Assembly (NCBI RefSeq): GCF_002261355.1
Contig: NZ_NEVU01000003.1
Span: 744,001-808,000 of the forward strand
Length of the DNA: 64,000 nucleotides
Direction: 5' to 3'
Source of the DNA: Bordetella genomosp. 12
GTDB lineage: Bacteria > Pseudomonadota > Gammaproteobacteria > Burkholderiales > Burkholderiaceae_B
This document shows, piece after piece, positions 27,314-34,613 of this stretch (its first letter is position 1; each line of letters begins with the position of its first letter). The notes under the pieces were generated by a model. That model searched no databases, was not told the DNA's origin, and worked only from the letters and a program-made list of their open reading frames with translations. A program made the translations under genes and the position numbers.

Positions 27314-28689
27314 ACAGCGCCCTGACCCTCGCCAGCCAGATCGCCGCCGGACAACGCCGCGCCGTCGACGTTCTGGACGACACCCTGGCCCGCATCCGCG
27401 CCGACGGCTCCAATGCGTTTACCGAGGTCACGCAGGCACGGGCGCGCCGCGAGGCCGCCGAGATCGACGCCCGACGCGAGCGCGGCGAGCCGCTGCCGCC
27501 CCTGGCCGGCGTACCCTACGCCGTGAAGAATCTGTTCGACATCGCGGGCGTGGTGACATTGGCCGGCGCCAAGGTCAATGCCGCCAACGCGCCGGCGCAC
27601 CAGGACGGCCCGCTCATATCGCGCCTGCGGGCCGCCGGCGCCGTCCTGGTTGGCGCGCTCAATATGGACGAGCATGCCTACGGCTTTACGACCGAGAACA
27701 GTCATTACGGCCCCTGCCGCAACCCGCACGATCCGGACCGGATCGCCGGCGGTTCCTCCGGCGGCAGTGCCGCCGCGGTCGCCGCCGGCCTGGTGCCGCT
27801 GACGCTGGGTTCGGACACCAACGGCTCCATCCGGGTGCCCGCCTCGCTATGCGGCGTGTTCGGTCTGAAGCCCACGTATGGCAGGCTGCCACGCTCCGGC
27901 AGTTTCCCCTTCGTCTACGGCTTGGACCACCTCGGTGCCCTGGCCGGCACGGTGCCTGACCTCGCGCTGGCCTACGATCTCATGCAAGGCCCCTGGGCCG
28001 ACGATCCGGCCTGCGCGCAACGCCCCCTCGAAGCCACCCTGCCCGCGCTGGATGAGCGTCCCTTACGCGTGGCGGTGCTGGGCGGATACTTCGACGACTG
28101 GGCCGGACCGCAGGCCCGGCGCAGTGTGGCGGCGGCCGCCTCGGTGCTGGGCGCCCGCGATGTGGTGACACTGCAGGGCGCCGATCAGGCCCGTGCGGCG
28201 GCGTTCATCATCACCGGCGCCGAAGGCGGCGCCCTGCATCGACATCAGCTCATCGCCCGCTACGACGACTATGAACCCTATTCGCGTGACCGTCTCGTGG
28301 CAGGCAGCCTCATCCCCGCGACCTGGGTGACGCAGGCCCAGCGCATCCGGCAGCGCTTCCGCGAGGCTGTGCTGCCGTGGTTCGCGCAGTATGACGTCCT
28401 GATCGCCCCGGCCACGCCTGTGCCAGCCACGCCCATCGGCACTGACACCCTGACCCTGGCCGGCCGCGCGATGCCCGCGCGTGCCAGCATGGGTTTGCTG
28501 ACCCAGCCCATCTCCTGCATCGGGCTGCCGGTGGCGACTGCGCCGCTTTGGCAGGGCGAGGGTGACACGGCACACCTTCCGCTGGGTGTCCAACTGATTG
28601 CCGCCCCGTGGCGCGAAGACCTCTGCCTGGCAGCGGCACGCGCGCTCGAGCGCGCCGGCCTGGCCGCTTGCCGCAAGGCCGCCGCATGA
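27310..28689 (+). CDS. atzE: AtzE-family amidohydrolase (amidase signature)
   Basis: A 459-residue amidase-signature enzyme. The Ser-cisSer-Lys triad is visible: Lys73 in PYAVKNLFD, a Ser near 149-150 in RIAGGSSGGSAAAVAAG, and the nucleophile near Ser173 in GSDTNGSIRVPAS. The DTNGS wording (Asn instead of Gly) is characteristic of AtzE rather than GatA. In Pseudomonas ADP, AtzE with AtzG hydrolyses 1-carboxybiuret; related HpxW/HpxX-type pairs act in purine catabolism. The substrate here is probably a small urea- or oxamate-like amide imported by the adjacent ABC transporter. It is coupled to the GntR gene after it (4 bp overlap). Confidence 0.88.
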   Translation: MNSALTLASQIAAGQRRAVDVLDDTLARIRADGSNAFTEVTQARARREAAEIDARRERGEPLPPLAGVPYAVKNLFDIAGVVTLAGAKVNAANAPAHQDGPLISRLRAAGAVLVGALNMDEHAYGFTTENSHYGPCRNPHDPDRIAGGSSGGSAAAVAAGLVPLTLGSDTNGSIRVPASLCGVFGLKPTYGRLPRSGSFPFVYGLDHLGALAGTVPDLALAYDLMQGPWADDPACAQRPLEATLPALDERPLRVAVLGGYFDDWAGPQARRSVAAAASVLGARDVVTLQGADQARAAAFIITGAEGGALHRHQLIARYDDYEPYSRDRLVAGSLIPATWVTQAQRIRQRFREAVLPWFAQYDVLIAPATPVPATPIGTDTLTLAGRAMPARASMGLLTQPISCIGLPVATAPLWQGEGDTAHLPLGVQLIAAPWREDLCLAAARALERAGLAACRKAAA

Positions 28690-29369
28690 GCGCCGGCCCC
28701 GCGCAGATCCGGTCGCGCGCGGATTCCGTCTATGACGCGGTCAAACAGGACATCCTGGACTACCGGCTCGCGCCGGGCGACCGGTTCACCGAGACCGAAG
28801 TGGCCGAACGGCTACAGGTAAGCCGCACGCCCGTGCGCGAGGCGCTGTTCCGCCTGCAGCGCGAGGGCTATCTGCAGGTGCGGCACCGCAACGGCTGGCT
28901 GGTGTGCCCGCTGGATTTCGACACGCTGGATCACTTCTACGACCTGCGCCTGGTGCTGGAGCAGAACGCCATCGAGCGGCTTTGCGCCATGCCCCAGGCG
29001 CCGACGCTGCTCAAGACGCTGATCGCCATCTGGCTGGCGCCGCACCCCTGCCGCGATGGCGCGACAGTGGCGGGGCTGGACGAGCAATTCCATCTGGAAC
29101 TGGTGCGGGCGGCGGGCAATCCCGAAATCGCCCGTATTCACCGCGAAGCCACGGAACGCATCCGCATCGTGCGGCAACTGGACTTCACCATGGCCGAACG
29201 CGTGAACAAAACCTATGAAGAGCACGGCGCCATCCTGCAGGCCATCCTGGCAGCCGATGCGACGCGGGCGGTTCATCTCTTGCGCACCCACATCGCCGAA
29301 AGCCAGGCCGAGGTGCGCAAGATCACCCTGCACCGCTTGTACTCCCGGCGCAGCCTGACGGCGGCCTAA
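28686..29369 (+). CDS. GntR-family regulator, FCD domain
   Basis: A 227-residue regulator with an N-terminal winged helix (VYDAVKQDILDYRLAPGDRF, then VAERLQVSRTPVREALFRLQ) and a C-terminal all-helical FCD effector domain (LRLVLEQNAIERLCAM; EQFHLELVRAAGNPEIARIH). I chose the ATG at 28686, which overlaps the amidase stop; an upstream in-frame start at 28608 would run through the amidase C-terminus. Probably the operon's own repressor; operator candidate at 24455-24466. Confidence 0.9.
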   Translation: MSAGPAQIRSRADSVYDAVKQDILDYRLAPGDRFTETEVAERLQVSRTPVREALFRLQREGYLQVRHRNGWLVCPLDFDTLDHFYDLRLVLEQNAIERLCAMPQAPTLLKTLIAIWLAPHPCRDGATVAGLDEQFHLELVRAAGNPEIARIHREATERIRIVRQLDFTMAERVNKTYEEHGAILQAILAADATRAVHLLRTHIAESQAEVRKITLHRLYSRRSLTAA

Positions 29370-29896
29370 GCGCGGCCAGCGTGCAGCCAGCGATGCAGAA
29401 CGCGCGAGATCACCGGAATGCAGATAAAGGACAGCACCGGCGTCATGCTCAAGGTGGTGACCAGCACACGCCAGAACACCGGCAGGGCGCTGAGTTGCTC
29501 ATTGAGCAGCGTGCTGAACAACAGCAGCATCGGAAAGTAGGCGATCCAGATGCTGATGGCCTGCTTCCAGCGCGGCGGCGCGAGTTTGCGTGCGCCAAAC
29601 CAGCTTTCGATGCCGCTGACACGCTCGACCTCGCTGTGCTGCACCAGGCTTGCGCCACGCTCGAGCCACATGCGGCGCGGCAACGACCCCTCCCAACGCT
29701 TGAGGCTGGCTTCATCCTCGAAACGCAGCACGATTTGGTACAGATCCCCGCCCTCGGGAGGCTGCAGCACCCCGGAACCCAAAAAACCGGGAAAACCGGC
29801 CGCCAGGATTTCTCCCTGGCGCATCCAGGCAAGGAAAGCCCCATAGCGTTGTGGCGAAATACGCCGGGTGACTAACATCGTGACGGGGTGGGACAT
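29366..29896 (-). CDS. Antibiotic-biosynthesis-monooxygenase-like protein with C-terminal membrane helices
   Basis: A 176-residue protein. Residues 1-100 look like a dimeric alpha/beta-barrel ABM domain (VTMLVTRRISPQRYGAFLAW, then YQIVLRFEDEASLKRWEGS). Residues 110-170 contain two hydrophobic helices (AISIWIAYFPMLLLFSTLL and VFWRVLVTTLSMTPVLSFIC) with a basic end. Such ABM-TM proteins are known but uncharacterised. The start has AGGAG nine bases upstream. It lies on the opposite strand inside the amidase cassette and ends overlapping the GntR stop by 4 bp. Confidence 0.82.
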   Translation of the reverse strand: MSHPVTMLVTRRISPQRYGAFLAWMRQGEILAAGFPGFLGSGVLQPPEGGDLYQIVLRFEDEASLKRWEGSLPRRMWLERGASLVQHSEVERVSGIESWFGARKLAPPRWKQAISIWIAYFPMLLLFSTLLNEQLSALPVFWRVLVTTLSMTPVLSFICIPVISRVLHRWLHAGRA

Positions 29897-30038
29897 TGCA
29901 GACTCCTAGGCAAGCGGCGCCGACATCGCGCCTCGGTAGTTACCCTAGCAATCGCCGTGCCAACCTTGCAGCGCAGCATCTCTGCCGTGCTAGCAGAGGC
30001 GGAAAGACTTCCCTGCACTTTTATTGCACCGCAACATA

Positions 30039-30051
30039 CACCATATTGGTG
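30039..30051. promoter_or_regulatory. Palindrome CACCA-TAT-TGGTG
   Basis: A perfect 5-base inverted repeat around TAT, 36 bp upstream of the HpxZ-like start in the divergent region with the ABM gene. Immediately after it comes a second inverted repeat GCACCG-CTT-CGGTGC (30061-30075). The spacing suggests a regulator site overlapping the promoter or leader; its protein is unknown. Confidence 0.4.
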
Positions 30052-30086
30052 ATAACCCTAGCACCGCTTCGGTGCATCGGAGCCCT

Positions 30087-30458
30087 ATGACCGCCATCAA
30101 CCTGCCCCACGTCCTGGCTGAAGTCCAGCAGGTCTTCGAACGTTACGAGCGCGCCCTGGTCGGCAACGACGTGGCCGTGCTGGATGCCTTGTTCTGGAAC
30201 AGCCCCCACACCGTGCGCTTTGGCGCCAGCGAGAACCTCTACGGCTACGAGATGATCCAGGCCTTCCGCAAGCAGCGCAGCCCGGCAGGCCTGGACCGTG
30301 AAGTCCTGCGCACCCAGATCACGACCTACGGAGAGGACGTCGCCACCACGCACCTGGAATTCCGCCGCGACGGCCGCATCGGCCGTCAGAGTCAGACGTG
30401 GATGCGCACCGCCGACGGCTGGCGCGTGGTGGCGGCCCATGTCAGCCAGATGACCTGA
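30087..30458 (+). CDS. hpxZ: HpxZ/AtzH-like protein (DUF3225, NTF2 fold)
   Basis: A 123-residue NTF2-like protein: [39 protein letters not shown], then [20 protein letters not shown]. It matches DUF3225, which contains HpxZ of oxalurate catabolism and AtzH of cyanuric-acid degradation (reported to act on 1,3-dicarboxyurea). With AtzG and AtzE homologues 1.5 kb upstream, the cluster has the atzGEH content. The ATG at 30087 has CGGAG four bases upstream. No AtzD (ring opening) or AtzF (allophanate hydrolase) is in the window. Confidence 0.85.
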   Translation: MTAINLPHVLAEVQQVFERYERALVGNDVAVLDALFWNSPHTVRFGASENLYGYEMIQAFRKQRSPAGLDREVLRTQITTYGEDVATTHLEFRRDGRIGRQSQTWMRTADGWRVVAAHVSQMT

Positions 30459-30528
30459 ACCCATGCATTGAGCCCTCATCGCCACGGGTCTACACTGGGT
30501 TTCCCGTCAACCCCGGAGCACGCCTTTC

Positions 30529-31077
30529 ATGAGCAACCTCAATATCGCGGTTTTCGTCGGCAGCCTGCGCGCCGAGTCCATCAACCTGCGCCTGGCCCGC
30601 GCGCTGGAAAAGCTCGTCCCTGCCCACGTGAAGTTCCACTTCGTGGATTTGAACGTGCCGTTGTTCAATCAGGATCTCGAGAACGACATGCCTGCCGCGG
30701 CCGCCAAGCTCAAGCAGCACATCAAGGATGCCCAGGGCGTGTTGTTCGTGACGCCGGAACACAACCGCTCCATCCCGGCAGCGCTGAAAAACGCGATCGA
30801 CTGGGGGACCCGGCCCTGGGGGCAGAATGTGTGGATAGGCAAAGCCGGCGGCATCGTCGGGACCTCACCTAGCGCCGCGGGCACGGCCATGGCGCAACAG
30901 CATCTGCGCAATATCCTCGCCGCCGAGGGCGTCAATGTGCTGACGACACCCGAAGTCTTCCTGCAGATGAAGGACGGCCTGATCAACGATCAGTACCAGA
31001 TCACCAACGAAGACACCCGCAAGTTTCTTCAGGGTTGGCTGGACCGCTATGTCGAGTGGGTCGGCAAGTCCGCCTGA
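30529..31077 (+). CDS. NADPH-dependent FMN reductase / quinone reductase (ChrR-like)
   Basis: A 182-residue flavodoxin-fold protein. Phosphate-binding loop VGSLRAESINLRLA, the isoalloxazine-side motif VTPEHNRSIPAALKNAIDW and GTSPSAAGTAMAQQHLRNIL. This family reduces quinones, azo dyes or chromate with FMN. The ATG follows GGAGCACGCCTTTC. It is 70 bp after hpxZ on the same strand, but no functional link is evident. Its transcript runs into the repeat array, whose first hairpin may act as a terminator. Confidence 0.9.
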   Translation: MSNLNIAVFVGSLRAESINLRLARALEKLVPAHVKFHFVDLNVPLFNQDLENDMPAAAAKLKQHIKDAQGVLFVTPEHNRSIPAALKNAIDWGTRPWGQNVWIGKAGGIVGTSPSAAGTAMAQQHLRNILAAEGVNVLTTPEVFLQMKDGLINDQYQITNEDTRKFLQGWLDRYVEWVGKSA

Positions 31078-31089
31078 CGGGCTACGCCA

Positions 31090-31110
31090 GCCGCCGCCTG
31101 GCGCGGCGGC
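31090..31110 (+). terminator. GC hairpin at the head of the repeat array
   Basis: GCCGCCGC-CTGGC-GCGGCGGC followed by TTTAT, 13 bp after the FMN-reductase stop. It could terminate that gene, but an equivalent hairpin with the same TTTATCCCC follow-on occurs at module 6, so it may be part of the repeat unit. Confidence 0.5.
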
Positions 31111-31920
31111 TTTATCCCCGCCCAATGTGGAAAAGCTTGAGGACAGCCTGCTGGCACTCGGCGATTCCTAAGCCATATCAATGACTTGAGGCGGGTGATC
31201 AACATCTGACCAAAACCTCATCCACGGCCTTAAGTTGTCCCCGCATTTTGTGGATAAGCATGAGGAAAGCTTGCCCACATCCCAAAAAAACCCTTGCAGA
31301 TCATTGGACTAAGGTCCTTCGTTCGAAAAAGGAGCAGACCCGGGTAAACCCGCAAGGCCGTGCAAAGGTGCCCTGGACGCCGGCGCGCCCGCCGGGGAGT
31401 TATCCCCTGCTGATGTGGACAAGACACTTGATAGCTCGCGCACAAACCAGAAATACGTAGACGGATCAATCGCTTGCGCACACTGGGCAAAAAATGCCCA
31501 CCCCGCCTTTGCAGGCACTGCCAGGCGCTGCCATCGCCTCAGGTTTATCCCCTGCCAGTGTGGACAAACCCCTTGATAGCTCGCGCACAAGCCCGAAAAC
31601 GCCATAGGCTTCAAGTGCTTGCGAGCGGCGGTCACGAATTGCCCACGGCATGGGGCGGACAGAACGCCGCTCAGACACGGCGCCTTCGCGGGGATTTATC
31701 CCCGTGCAATGTGGACAAGGTATTGAACAGCTTTGGGGCAAACCCGAAAAACCCATATGGGCCGGGCACTTGCGAGGAGCGGTCAAATATTGCCCACCCC
31801 GCACGGCCGGGCCGCCGCGCCAAGGCGCGGCGGTTTATCCCCGCGAAATGTGGACAAACACTTGCACAGATGTCGGACAAAGACAAAATCGCCTTGCCTG
31901 ACAAGGACTTGCGACGGCCG
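31090..31920. repeat. Six-module degenerate tandem repeat with DnaA-box-like inverted pairs
   Basis: An 830-bp gene-free array. Six modules, spaced 123, 165, 145, 151 and 139 bp, each contain the 23-bp core TTRTCCCC-N6-TGTGGANAA. Core starts are 31112, 31235, 31400, 31545, 31696 and 31835, and the core spacing never varies. The right half is close to the DnaA box in opposite orientation; module 2 has the exact box TGTGGATAA. Modules share weaker elements: a CTTGA..AGCTCGCGCACAA-type stretch (best in 3 and 4), ACTTGCGA-GGAGCGGTCA and TTGCCCACCCCGC. Modules 1 and 6 are preceded by perfect GC hairpins (31090-31110 and 31812-31833). No frame looks coding. Confidence 0.88.
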
Positions 31921-31941
31921 ATCAGAAAGTGATCAGCACCC

Positions 31942-32160
31942 TCACTCGTCTTCGAGCCGCATGCCCAGTTTCAAGCCCACTTGCCAATGCGCGACCTTGC
32001 CATCCTTGATATGGCCACGCACCTCGGTCACCTCGAACCAATCCAGATGGCGCAAAGAACGCGATGCGCGCTCGATGGCCTGTTTGATGGCGTCATCACT
32101 GGAGACGGGCGAAGACCCCACCAGTTCGATCTGCTTATACACATGAGCTTTCTTGGACAT
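31942..32160 (-). CDS. Dodecin family flavin-binding protein
   Basis: A 72-residue protein: MSKKAHVYKQIELVGSSPVS, then DDAIKQAIERASRSLRHLDW and EVTEVRGHIKDGKVAHWQVG. This is the full dodecin fold, a dodecameric flavin store, with the conserved Trp and Gln that stack the isoalloxazine rings (HWQVGLKLG). GGAGATC precedes two adjacent ATGs (32163 and 32160); spacing favours the second. It is transcribed away from the LysR gene and ends at the edge of the repeat array. Confidence 0.93.
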   Translation of the reverse strand: MSKKAHVYKQIELVGSSPVSSDDAIKQAIERASRSLRHLDWFEVTEVRGHIKDGKVAHWQVGLKLGMRLEDE

Positions 32161-32227
32161 CATGATCTCCTTACAGCGTGTGAACCCCATTGAACCACGC
32201 CCCAAGCAGCCCGGCCAACCGGCGCGC

Positions 32228-33130
32228 TCAGGCCGTTGCGGCAAAACGCGCCGCCAGAAAATCGCGCAGGCGGCGCACCGCGGGAGACAGGCGTGAACGC
32301 TCCACACACAGCAAGTAAACCGGGCTGCGCTCGCCCTGATAATCCGGCAGGGCCGCGACCAGCCGCCCTGCCCGCAGATCGTCGGCCACGTCGAAATAGG
32401 ATTTATAGGCCAGGCCATCACCGGCCAGCGCCCATCGCCTGACCACGTCACCGTCGTCGGCGGCCCTATCTCCCGACACGGCGATCTCGCTCATCTGCCC
32501 GTCGCGCTCAAAGCGCCAGCGATCATGCGGCGCATCGCTGAGCATGAAAGTCAGGCAATTATGTTGGCGCAGATCCTCGGGCGTGCGCGGCATCCCGCAA
32601 CGGGCGAAGTAGTCGGGCGCCGCGCACAGCACGCGGCGGTTGTCCGGCGCCAAGGGCAAGGCAATCATGCTGGAATCCTCGGGTTCCCCATAGCGGATCG
32701 CGATATCCACCCCTTGGCGATGCAGATCCGTCAGGCGGTCACTGATGCGGACCTGCAAGCGGATGCGCGGATGCTCACGCTGAAATGCATCCAGCCAGGG
32801 CAGGAGCATGTGCCGCCCGAGATCCGAGGGCATGGACAGCGACAGCGTGCCGGCGATCGAATGACGGTCACGCTGCACCGACCCGCGACCGGCCTCCAGC
32901 GCAGCCAGCGCCGCGTGGGCGTGGTCACGATAGCGCTCGCCTTCGGCGGTCAGCCGCAAGCTGCGGGTCGAGCGTACGAAGAGCCGCACACCGAGAGTGT
33001 CTTCCAGCCGCTTGACTGCCGCACTGGCCACCGCGGGCGTCAACCCCAGCTCGCGCGCGGCGGCGGAAAAACTCCCCGCCGCCGCCGCGGAGACGAAAAT
33101 ACGCAGGTCTTCCACGCGCTCTGCGGCCAT
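32228..33130 (-). CDS. LysR-family transcriptional regulator
   Basis: A 300-residue regulator. The N-terminal winged helix is LRIFVSAAAAGSFSAAAREL, then TPAVASAAVKRLEDTLGVRL and FVRSTRSLRLTAEGERY; the substrate-binding domain follows (GTLSLSMPSDLGRHMLLPWL). The ATG at 33130 follows AAAGGA at 9-base spacing; an upstream frame extension is not LysR-like. Divergent from the zinc-independent quinone oxidoreductase gene 98 bp away, which it probably controls in answer to an electrophile or quinone. Confidence 0.93.
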   Translation of the reverse strand: MAAERVEDLRIFVSAAAAGSFSAAARELGLTPAVASAAVKRLEDTLGVRLFVRSTRSLRLTAEGERYRDHAHAALAALEAGRGSVQRDRHSIAGTLSLSMPSDLGRHMLLPWLDAFQREHPRIRLQVRISDRLTDLHRQGVDIAIRYGEPEDSSMIALPLAPDNRRVLCAAPDYFARCGMPRTPEDLRQHNCLTFMLSDAPHDRWRFERDGQMSEIAVSGDRAADDGDVVRRWALAGDGLAYKSYFDVADDLRAGRLVAALPDYQGERSPVYLLCVERSRLSPAVRRLRDFLAARFAATA

Positions 33131-33228
33131 TTTCAAAATTCCTTTGAAACTGAAGCTGATCTTAGCGGGTTTTTTCATACGCCGGATCGGGCGAGCATGA
33201 CGCAACCCCCAAAACACGAGGATCGCCG

Positions 33229-34242
33229 ATGAAAGCCATTGCCTACACCCGCAACCTGCCCGCCAGCGACGAGCAGGCCCTGATCGACATCGAACTGCCC
33301 ACGCCCGAGCCTGGCCCGCGCGACTTGCGGGTGCGGGTGCATGCCATTTCGGTCAATCCGGTCGACGTGAAGATCCGCAACAACCGCAAGCCTCAGGACG
33401 GCAAACCCGAAGTCATCGGCTGGGACGCCGCCGGCGTCGTCGAAACCGTGGGGGAACAGGTCAGCCTGTTCAAACCCGGCGACCGCGTCTGGTATGCCGG
33501 CGCGTTGAACCGGCCCGGCGCCAACAGCGAGCAGCACCTGGTCGACGAGCGACTGGTCGGCCACATGCCCGACACGCTGGACTTCGCCCAGGCCGCCGCC
33601 CTCCCCTTGACCGCCATCACCGCCTGGGAATTGCTGTTCGACAGGCTGCGCGTGCTCGACAACTTGCGCCCCAGCCAGGATGCCATCCTGGTGGTGGGCG
33701 CCGCAGGCGGGGTGGGCTCCATCCTCGTCCAACTGGCGCGCCAGCTCACAGGCCTGACCATCATCGCCACCGCGTCGCGCCCCGAAACCCAGGCCTGGGC
33801 CAAAGCCCTGGGCGCGCACCATGTCATCGACCACAGCCAGCCCCTGGCCGCCCAATTGGCCGCCACCGGCCACGCCGAAGTGCGTTACATCGCCGGGCTC
33901 ACCCAGACCGACCAGCACTTTGCCGAACTGGTCAAAGCCATCGCGCCACAAGGCGCGCTGGCCCTCATCGACGACCCCGCCGCCATTGACGTGCGCCAGC
34001 TCAAGGCCAAGTCCGCCTCGCTGCACTGGGAGTTTATGTTTGCCCGTTCGATGTTCCAGACGCCCGACATGGCTGCCCAGCACGAGCTGCTCGAACAAGT
34101 CGCCCGCCTGATCGACGCCGGCAGGCTGAAAACCACCCTGGGCGAGCACTACGGCCAGATCAACGCCGCGAATCTGCGGCGCGCGCACGCCTTTATCGAA
34201 AGCGGCCGCGCCCGCGGCAAGATCGTCCTGGAAGGCTTCTGA
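33229..34242 (+). CDS. Zinc-type alcohol dehydrogenase-like / quinone oxidoreductase (MDR family)
   Basis: A 337-residue medium-chain dehydrogenase/reductase. GroES-like N-terminus (VHAISVNPVDVKIRNNRKPQ, then EVIGWDAAGVVETVG), then the Rossmann segment LVVGAAGGVGSILVQLARQL. The structural and catalytic zinc cysteines are absent, as in the ZADH/QOR subfamily, so it likely reduces quinones or enones with NADPH. It is divergent from the LysR gene and converges on a small membrane-protein gene. Confidence 0.92.
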   Translation: MKAIAYTRNLPASDEQALIDIELPTPEPGPRDLRVRVHAISVNPVDVKIRNNRKPQDGKPEVIGWDAAGVVETVGEQVSLFKPGDRVWYAGALNRPGANSEQHLVDERLVGHMPDTLDFAQAAALPLTAITAWELLFDRLRVLDNLRPSQDAILVVGAAGGVGSILVQLARQLTGLTIIATASRPETQAWAKALGAHHVIDHSQPLAAQLAATGHAEVRYIAGLTQTDQHFAELVKAIAPQGALALIDDPAAIDVRQLKAKSASLHWEFMFARSMFQTPDMAAQHELLEQVARLIDAGRLKTTLGEHYGQINAANLRRAHAFIESGRARGKIVLEGF

Positions 34243-34244
34243 GC

Positions 34245-34517
34245 CTAACCATTGGCGCGCGGGCCCTCCCGGCCGCGCGCCAGCAGGCCCAGCACGAAGG
34301 CCAGCAGCGCCGGTGCCCCGAACACCACGGCATGCCCGGCCACCTCCTCGCTGTCCCCCAGCGCCGCGACACGCATGGCGTAGGTCAGATGGGCCGCGCA
34401 AAGCGCCAGCCACACGGCAATGAAGCCGAAATAGGCCAATTGCGGGCGCTTGCGGCCGAACACACCGAACAGCGCGAGGATCACCAGGCCAGCGGCCGTG
34501 AAGACGAGGGTCTGCAT
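34245..34517 (-). CDS. Small membrane protein, unknown
   Basis: A 90-residue protein with three hydrophobic segments: LVFTAAGLVILALFGVFG, LAYFGFIAVWLALCAAHLTY and HAVVFGAPALLAFVLGLLAR. The loop after the first helix is basic and the C-terminus is Arg-rich. I do not recognise a named family. It ends 2 bp from the quinone-oxidoreductase stop and is likely monocistronic. Confidence 0.7.
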   Translation of the reverse strand: MQTLVFTAAGLVILALFGVFGRKRPQLAYFGFIAVWLALCAAHLTYAMRVAALGDSEEVAGHAVVFGAPALLAFVLGLLARGREGPRANG

Positions 34518-34613
34518 GCCAGTTCTCCAAGCCCGGCTACCGCCCGGGCAATGGTGCCAGCGTAGAGCAAGCGCGCTCGCTTGCCCAGCGCCGGCGGCGC
34601 CGCCCCCGGGGTT

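Noticed and set aside
31090-31920. Repeat array as a CRISPR locus
   Set aside because: Units are about 145 bp and degenerate with only a 23-bp conserved core; there are no short identical repeats with unique spacers and no cas genes.
31090-31920. Repeat array as the chromosomal oriC
   Set aside because: No dnaA, dnaN, gidA, rpmH or parAB lies nearby and no AT-rich unwinding element is visible. A titration or regulatory locus fits better.
31230-31932. Several overlapping ORFs on both strands of the repeat array, sharing peptide pieces such as CPHxxGIN
   Set aside because: The shared peptides come from the repeated DNA core read in different frames. Frames change between modules, there is no ribosome site, and codon pattern is unlike neighbouring genes.
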